Assembly: GCA_964347765.1 (NCBI GenBank) | Contig: CAYGAG010000005.1 | Coordinates: 22,385 to 86,384 of the forward strand | Direction of reading: 5' to 3' | Length of the DNA: 64,000 bases | Origin: CAYGAG01 sp964347765 | GTDB lineage: Archaea; Thermoproteota; Bathyarchaeia; Bathyarchaeales; Bathycorpusculaceae | Shown here: positions 59,827 through 64,000 of the stretch, one piece after another | Layout: every line of letters starts with the position of its first letter | How positions within the stretch are numbered: position 1 is the stretch's first letter | Notes under the pieces: generated by a model | Database searches by the model: none | What the model was told of the DNA's origin: nothing | The model's input: only the letters and a program-made list of their open reading frames with translations | Program-made: the position numbers and the translations under genes

Positions 59827-60587
59827 TGAAAAACATGAATCAGCTTGAGTATCAACATTAGTCCCACACCTATCAAAAACGTCAGGAATCGGGCTAAGGA
59901 TTCCTTAAGACCCTCTTTGTACCTGATCTCGGGAATAAGGTCTGTAGTAGCGATATAGATGAAATTTCCAGCTGCGAAAGGCAGCATGAAGACAATCGAG
60001 GATCCTATCCAGGCATGGAGTAGGTAACCTGTTATCCCTCCGAAGATTACAGTCGTAGCTGACATATAGTTCAGGATTAACGCTCTGTCCTTTGTGAATC
60101 CTCCATAGACTAGAACTCCGAAATCGCCGATCTCTTGCGGGATTTCGTGCAGAGCTATTGCTGCAGCAGTGATTATTCCTGTAACAGGGCTTATTACGAA
60201 TGAAGCTGCCAGTACGACTCCGTCGATGAAGTTGTGAATGGCATCACCTATTAAAATCAGATAGGAGAAAGGCATGATTTTAGGGTGGGAAGTGGCGTGA
60301 TGATGATGCCATCTGATAAGCTGTTCGAGAACAAAGAACACGGAAAAACCTAGAAGAAGATACAGAAACACATGAAGGATAGCCTCTTCGCCTACACCAA
60401 CTTCTGCAATTGCTTCAGGCAACAGATGCAGAAAGGCTCCCCCAACTAGAGCCCCTGCCGAAAGAGCGACAAAGACCAGCAGTATCCTATTCAGCAGTTT
60501 TTCTTTCAGAAACAAAGTTAAGGCTCCAACAGATGCTACCAAACTGATTCCAAAGGTTGTTCCAAATATCCATGCAAAAGTGTCCAC
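59823..60587 (-). CDS. ZIP-family metal transporter
   Basis: A 254-aa transporter with eight membrane helices. Metal-site helices: GDAIHNFIDGVVLAASFV and IALHEIPQEIGDFGVLVYGG. A short His-rich loop (RWHHHHATSHP) lies between helices 3 and 4. It imports zinc or other divalent metals. The neighbouring DtxR-type regulator on the same strand likely controls it. It overlaps the thiolase stop by four bases, convergently. Confidence 0.92.
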   Translation of the reverse strand: MDTFAWIFGTTFGISLVASVGALTLFLKEKLLNRILLVFVALSAGALVGGAFLHLLPEAIAEVGVGEEAILHVFLYLLLGFSVFFVLEQLIRWHHHHATSHPKIMPFSYLILIGDAIHNFIDGVVLAASFVISPVTGIITAAAIALHEIPQEIGDFGVLVYGGFTKDRALILNYMSATTVIFGGITGYLLHAWIGSSIVFMLPFAAGNFIYIATTDLIPEIRYKEGLKESLARFLTFLIGVGLMLILKLIHVFH

Positions 60588-60661
60588 GCTCAGACCCCCT
60601 CACATCCTATTTCTGCTATCGAAGCAGAAGGCCAAACCAGGGATTGATATCTTTGCAGGCA

Positions 60662-61123
60662 TCATTCATCCTCACGTTCTTGATCCTCCCGTTCGCATGC
60701 TGGGTCCTTGAATATCTCCTTATCGCATGGACAAACTTCTGGATGTCTGTAAGCCCGACAAATATCATCCACCAAGTCTTCAGAACAGTAGTAGTCGATT
60801 TTGGAAGCCTCTCGGCAAGCTTTTTCTGCATCGTACCTCAAAAAATCCACGAACAGAAACTCTAGGATACGGTGCTTTCTGAGCAGTTTTTCGGCTTCAG
60901 AGATGCCTTTTTCAGTAAGCTCGCTTCCGTAGTAGCGGGTATATTTCGTCAACCTCTTTTCTGCGAGTTTCTGAAGCATCTCAGTTACTGTTGCCGGACT
61001 GACTTGGAAAGATCTGGCTAAGGTTGTCGTCGTGATTCTCTTTCCTTCTTCAATCTGCTGTCTATAAATCAGTGCCAGATATCGGCTCTCTTGTGGAGCC
61101 AATCTGGTCTCACTTCTCAACAC
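60662..61123 (-). CDS. DtxR/MntR-family metal-dependent regulator
   Basis: A 153-aa repressor. The winged helix is EGKRITTTTLARSFQVSPATVTEMLQKL (given as ITTTTLARSFQVSPAT), and the dimerisation/metal domain includes ELTEKGISEAEKLLRKHRIL and LEFLFVDFL. The acidic tail holds three Cys (YCSED, CPCDKEIF) and ends in repeated Glu/Asp. There is no SH3-like third domain. It sits 74 bases upstream of the ZIP gene on the same strand. Confidence 0.9.
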   Translation of the reverse strand: MLRSETRLAPQESRYLALIYRQQIEEGKRITTTTLARSFQVSPATVTEMLQKLAEKRLTKYTRYYGSELTEKGISEAEKLLRKHRILEFLFVDFLRYDAEKACREASKIDYYCSEDLVDDICRAYRHPEVCPCDKEIFKDPACEREDQEREDE

Positions 61124-61215
61124 GCGTCCTCGCCGAAAGAAATAGTTTAGGATTTGCTTAAAGATTTTTGGTTAACCCAAAATCTCGTCTCGTCTAATTG
61201 GATTATTCTTGTTCT

Positions 61216-61422
61216 TCAGTTTTTCCGCTCTTCTGCGATCTTTCGCTTCAGTCTCTTCACAATTAAAGATGCTTCTTCTGCATTGTCTGCGGTGGCGAGA
61301 CGTCTACACCTAGACAAGTTGATTCTGACGCCGCAGTAGGGGCAGGTTCTGGTCTTCTGTTCGGCTCCGGCGGCAAACACACGACCACATTTTCGGCAGG
61401 CGACTATGATATGGGAGGTCAC
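61216..61422 (-). CDS. DUF1922-like zinc-ribbon protein (68 aa)
   Basis: A small archaeal zinc ribbon: IIVACRKCGRVFAAGAEQKT then CPYCGVRINLSRC. After it comes a helical tail (EEASLIVKRLKRKIAEE). GTG 61422 gives the usual short protein; the frame extends to 61518 over a hydrophobic stretch with no family support. Role unknown, possibly nucleic-acid binding. Confidence 0.78.
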   Translation of the reverse strand: MTSHIIVACRKCGRVFAAGAEQKTRTCPYCGVRINLSRCRRLATADNAEEASLIVKRLKRKIAEERKN

Positions 61423-61489
61423 TGTTTCGATCCGTCCGAAAGACTTTTTCACATTGACAGATAAATAAAGCTGAGCAAGAGGAGAATAG

Positions 61490-61858
61490 ATGAGTACTAG
61501 AGAGAAAGACAAGAACAAATCAAAATCAAAGCTGTTCAGGTTGGCAGCCCGATATTTCAGGAAGAAAGGTTACAGAGTGGAGCGAAAAGAGACGGAGATG
61601 GAAGGTTCAAGTGGGCTTCTCAGGAAATTTGATCTGGTAGTTCAGAGGGGTCCTTCGCCCCAAGGAGTCCGGATCAAGGATTGGAACAGAACTATAGGTA
61701 TCAACGTTATAATCAATCTTGACCAGGCTTCCGACGATGCAGGTTTGTCGAACCCTATAATTATAGGGGACAAGTTCAGCGATCACGCGAAATCCTATGC
61801 TAACAGAAGGAAGATAATGCTGCTGACAAAAAGACGGCTTGCTCAAGACCTGAGTTAG
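61490..61858 (+). CDS. Small archaeal restriction-endonuclease-like protein
   Basis: A 122-aa basic protein. The pattern KLFRLAARYFRKKGYRVERK, LLRKFDLVVQRG and GINVIINLDQASDDAG is that of archaeal PD-(D/E)xK-like proteins (a helix, then D-x-x-V). The catalytic triad is not clear. It overlaps upstream DNA of the zinc-ribbon gene, divergently. A DNA or RNA role is possible. Confidence 0.6.
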   Translation: MSTREKDKNKSKSKLFRLAARYFRKKGYRVERKETEMEGSSGLLRKFDLVVQRGPSPQGVRIKDWNRTIGINVIINLDQASDDAGLSNPIIIGDKFSDHAKSYANRRKIMLLTKRRLAQDLS

Positions 61859-61867
61859 ACCTTACGA

Positions 61868-62455
61868 TTAGATTCTTAGATACTCCTCCAATAAGCCGTC
61901 TTTTTCAAGTTTGCCAAGCCAATCCACGACCCCTACAAGACATTCTTTCGAACCATTTAGGATGCCCATAATCTCTTCAACGATTATCTCCACGTTCTTC
62001 CCGGAGACTTCAATTTCACAAACCTTTCCTTTTTCGTGGGTATTCAGTGCTTCCAGCAGGCAGACATCCAAGACTTCAGAAGCTAAATTCTCCCAGAGTT
62101 TACGTCCAGAAAAGCCGGATCTTTCCATTAACCGTCGCAGTTCAACAGGATCACGCCTCAAAACGAAAACATGCTCTGTGAGTTCTTTTGGCACAACGTT
62201 TGCAGCATAGTGCCCGTCCACTATTATATTCTCACTTGCGCAGTCTTGAATGACTTCACGGATTTTGCGACGCATACGGAGTTCATCAATCACAATGGAG
62301 TCTCTTTTCTTATTCTTGCCTAGAATAAGATTCTCTTTAAGAGCTAGATCAGTCAGATTCACATAGAATGCGTTGAGTCGTGACGCAAGTTTCTGTGCAA
62401 CTGATGTTTTTCCCACACGCGGAGTTCCAGTTATCAGTAAGACATTTCTGGACAA
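61868..62455 (-). CDS. AK6/Fap7-type adenylate kinase
   Basis: A 195-aa P-loop kinase. Walker A is LITGTPRVGKTSVAQKLASR, with NLTDLALKENL, the Walker-B-like IIVDGHYA and the lid region LRRDPVELRRLMERSGFSGRK. Such proteins have adenylate kinase/ATPase activity and assist small-subunit ribosome assembly. TTG 62455 gives the family length; the frame extends 19 codons upstream without similarity. Confidence 0.88.
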   Translation of the reverse strand: MSRNVLLITGTPRVGKTSVAQKLASRLNAFYVNLTDLALKENLILGKNKKRDSIVIDELRMRRKIREVIQDCASENIIVDGHYAANVVPKELTEHVFVLRRDPVELRRLMERSGFSGRKLWENLASEVLDVCLLEALNTHEKGKVCEIEVSGKNVEIIVEEIMGILNGSKECLVGVVDWLGKLEKDGLLEEYLRI

Positions 62456-62546
62456 CCTGGCTTTCCATCCAAAACCATTGATAAAGCTGAAGGCTAAATA
62501 AGGATTGCACAATTCTTATTGGGTTCCGTTACTCAATACATCTGTG

Positions 62547-62862
62547 GCTGGCGAGTTGGTGTGTGGCTTTCGAGCCTCTAACCAAAGGCTTGAGGAAACT
62601 CCGTCCCACATGTAGAACTGCAACGTCCGCAAGGAAGTAAGGTGAAAGCCTTGGCTACGGAGCAGAAACGAAACGTCCAACCAGCAAGTGCCCATGATAC
62701 ATGTTAAGTTGTTGAGAATGCTGGATGTGAACCGGTGAAACGGCCGCCCTGCAGGTGGAAAGGGCAAACAGACACTAATGAAGAATCTACCTGAAGTGCG
62801 GGTAGCCCGATAAGCTGAATGCCACAATAAACAGAAGACGGGTTACGACCAATCTCGCCAGC
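62547..62862 (+). ncRNA. rnpB: RNase P RNA (archaeal type A)
   Basis: The 5' GCTGGCGAG-TTGGT pairs with 3' ACCAATCTCGCCAGC to form stem P1. The conserved core is present: GAGGAAACTCCGTCCCAC (CR-I), GCAGAAACGAAACG, GGTGAAACGGCCGCCC and the CR-V string ACAGAAGACGGGTTACG. About 316 nt, followed by TTTTT. The 3' 50 bases are also an open reading frame leading into the integrase fragment, marking it as an integration site. Confidence 0.9.
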
Positions 62863-63768
62863 TTTTTAACCAATCCCTCACCTCTAGCAGAGGAAAACTG
62901 ATAGAATACCTATTCCACCTAAAGAAAAACGGATACAGTGAGGCAACAATAAAGACAAAAGCAAAGATAATCAAACAACTAATCAAGAACAACGTGAACC
63001 TAGACGATCCCGAAGAAGTCAAACTCTTCATAGCAACAAGAGAAACATGGAGCAACGGACACAAACAGATAGTAGTATATGCTTATGAAAACTACGCAAA
63101 AATGCATGGAATCAAATGGCAACCACCATACTATAAACATAAACCCTCAATCCCATTCGTACCAACACAAAAAGAGATAGACGCACTAATCAACGGCTGT
63201 ACAAAGAAGCTAGCAACCTCACTACTAGCATTAAAGGAAACAGGATTCAGAATAGGAGAACTATGGGACTGTAAATGGACTGATTTAGACCTTGAGAAGA
63301 ACACAATCAAATGCAAAGCAGAGAAACACGGCAACCCAAGACAAGTACGCATATCAGCCAAACTAATCCAAATGCTCTACGCACTACCAAAAGAACAACG
63401 AATACATATTCAGCAAGACAAGACTAAACGGACACCGATGGGACTTCACCCAACAACGAAACAGACTAGCAGAAAAACTACAAAACCCACGACTCAAAGA
63501 AATACACTTCCACACGTTCAGACACTACCACGCAACCAAGCTATATAGTGAAACAAAAAGCCTCCTCCACGTTCAACAAAGACTAGGACACCGAAACATC
63601 AACTCAACGCTAGTTTACACCCACATAGTAGAATTTGACGAAGAAAGTCAAAATTACCATCACGCAATAGCTAGAAATGAAAAGGAAGCTGGTGAACTAA
63701 TAGACAACGGTTGGACTTACGTACTTACAACGCCGCAAAACATAATGATGTTCAGAAAACGCAAATGA
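62814..63768 (+). pseudogene. Start-less, frameshifted tyrosine recombinase (SSV-type int(C)-like)
   Basis: Open from 62814 inside rnpB, but with no ATG/GTG/TTG until GTG 62994. The core-binding domain (KLIEYLFHLKKNGYSEATIK) and first catalytic Arg (ETGFRIGELWDCKWTDLD) are in one frame. Near 63405 the homology jumps by one base to FSKTRLNGHRWDFTQQ, then HFHTFRHYHATKLY, LGHRNINSTLVYTHI and a final FRKRK before TGA 63768. It is homologous to the integrase at 50736-51962. It is probably the C-terminal part of an integrase split at integration, now damaged. Confidence 0.8.
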
Positions 63769-63951
63769 CCCTTCTTTTTTTGTGTATCAGCCAGTCATTC
63801 AAAACCGTTGCTCATGTTCGCTCCGCTCACATTCGCATTCAGACAACAAAACTACTTCTTACCAACTAACTGCTTCTGATAGCCGACGCTGTCATGCATG
63901 CGCGCGCTAAAAACTAATAAATAGGATTGACAGGATAAGGAGGTGATTCAA
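63769..63951. other. Intergenic region of the second element
   Basis: CCCTTCTTTTTTTG just after the integrase fragment may terminate transcription. A TATA-like TAATAAATA near 63914 precedes the next gene. No other gene is evident. Confidence 0.4.
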
Positions 63952-64000
63952 TTGGCAGTAGCAGCTTATGCAGGATGGGTATTGGAGCGTACTAAAAAGG
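63952..64000 (+). CDS. 5' end of an unidentified gene, cut by the window end
   Basis: A near-perfect Shine-Dalgarno AAGGAGGTGAT precedes TTG 63952, which reads MAVAAYAGWVLERTKK to the last base. It is the first gene after the integrase fragment and probably belongs to the second element. Too short to identify. Confidence 0.6.
   Translation, partial: MAVAAYAGWVLERTKK

Overview
The window is archaeal chromosome. It carries archaeal-type DnaG primase, Pelota, archaeal Tyr-, Trp-, Phe- and Asn-tRNA synthetases, a UbiA-family prenyltransferase of the archaeal lipid type, an archaeal RNase P RNA, TATA-box promoters and several leaderless or TTG-started genes. Methylene-H4MPT reductase, two heterodisulfide-reductase loci, aldehyde ferredoxin oxidoreductase and acetyl-CoA synthetase fit an anaerobic, H4MPT-using, possibly acetogenic or peptide-fermenting lineage such as the Bathyarchaeia. 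That placement is inference; no rRNA gene is present. Two runs of exactly ten Ns (23587-23596 and 46248-46257) show that this is a scaffold.

Layout. 1-5075: the end of acetyl-CoA synthetase, an Lrp regulator, and mer followed by stand-alone ligand-binding (RAM) and CBS sensor proteins. 5132-13909: a Pat-like acyl-CoA-ligase/acetyltransferase fusion, asnS, a lipid prenyltransferase, small proteins, a sugar nucleotidyltransferase and thioredoxin reductase. 14030-19705: Hdr/Nfn locus 1 (split HdrA, MvhD fused to its second half, NfnA, NfnB). 20039-24758: MgtC, an Hsp20-like protein, two TauE/SafE transporters with a palindromic operator and a tiny AbrB protein, and a PhoU-type regulator. 24914-33930: Hdr locus 2 (RHH-GcvH-like fusion, NfnB-like-ferredoxin fusion, MvhD-winged-helix, full HdrA, MvhD, hydrogenase protease, HdrC, HdrB). 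34046-44085: AOR with its ferredoxin, a peptidase, flavodoxin, tRNA-Met, the molybdopterin operon moaA-moaC-moaB-moeA, a decayed molybdate/tungstate ABC ATPase and a ModE-type regulator. 44100-50728: trpS, pheS-pheT, tyrS and a Toprim protein. 50693-55568: an integrated 4.9-kb mobile element. 55679-62862: dnaG, pelA, tRNA thiolase, ZIP transporter with DtxR regulator, adenylate kinase and RNase P RNA. 62814-64000: the edge of a second integrated element.

How the genes fit together. The two Hdr loci encode the same modules (HdrA N-half, HdrA C-half, MvhD, pyridine-nucleotide flavoproteins) joined at different places, and no hydrogenase large subunit is present. NAD(P)H-linked electron bifurcation or confurcation with ferredoxin and disulfide-type acceptors is therefore a reasonable guess. 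AOR, its ferredoxin, the molybdopterin operon and a ModE-like regulator form a pterin/tungsten neighbourhood.

The most novel material is as follows. (1) A small integrative element (tyrosine recombinase, HUH Rep, origin-like hairpin, two coupled membrane microproteins, secreted beta-helix/dockerin protein) is inserted into the 3' end of a Toprim protein gene, with a 24-bp direct repeat whose two copies each supply a different last few codons. (2) A start-less, frameshifted recombinase reads straight out of the 3' end of the RNase P RNA gene, which suggests SSV-type integration into rnpB. (3) A ribbon-helix-helix protein is fused to a GcvH-like domain that has lost the lipoyl lysine, at the head of Hdr locus 2.
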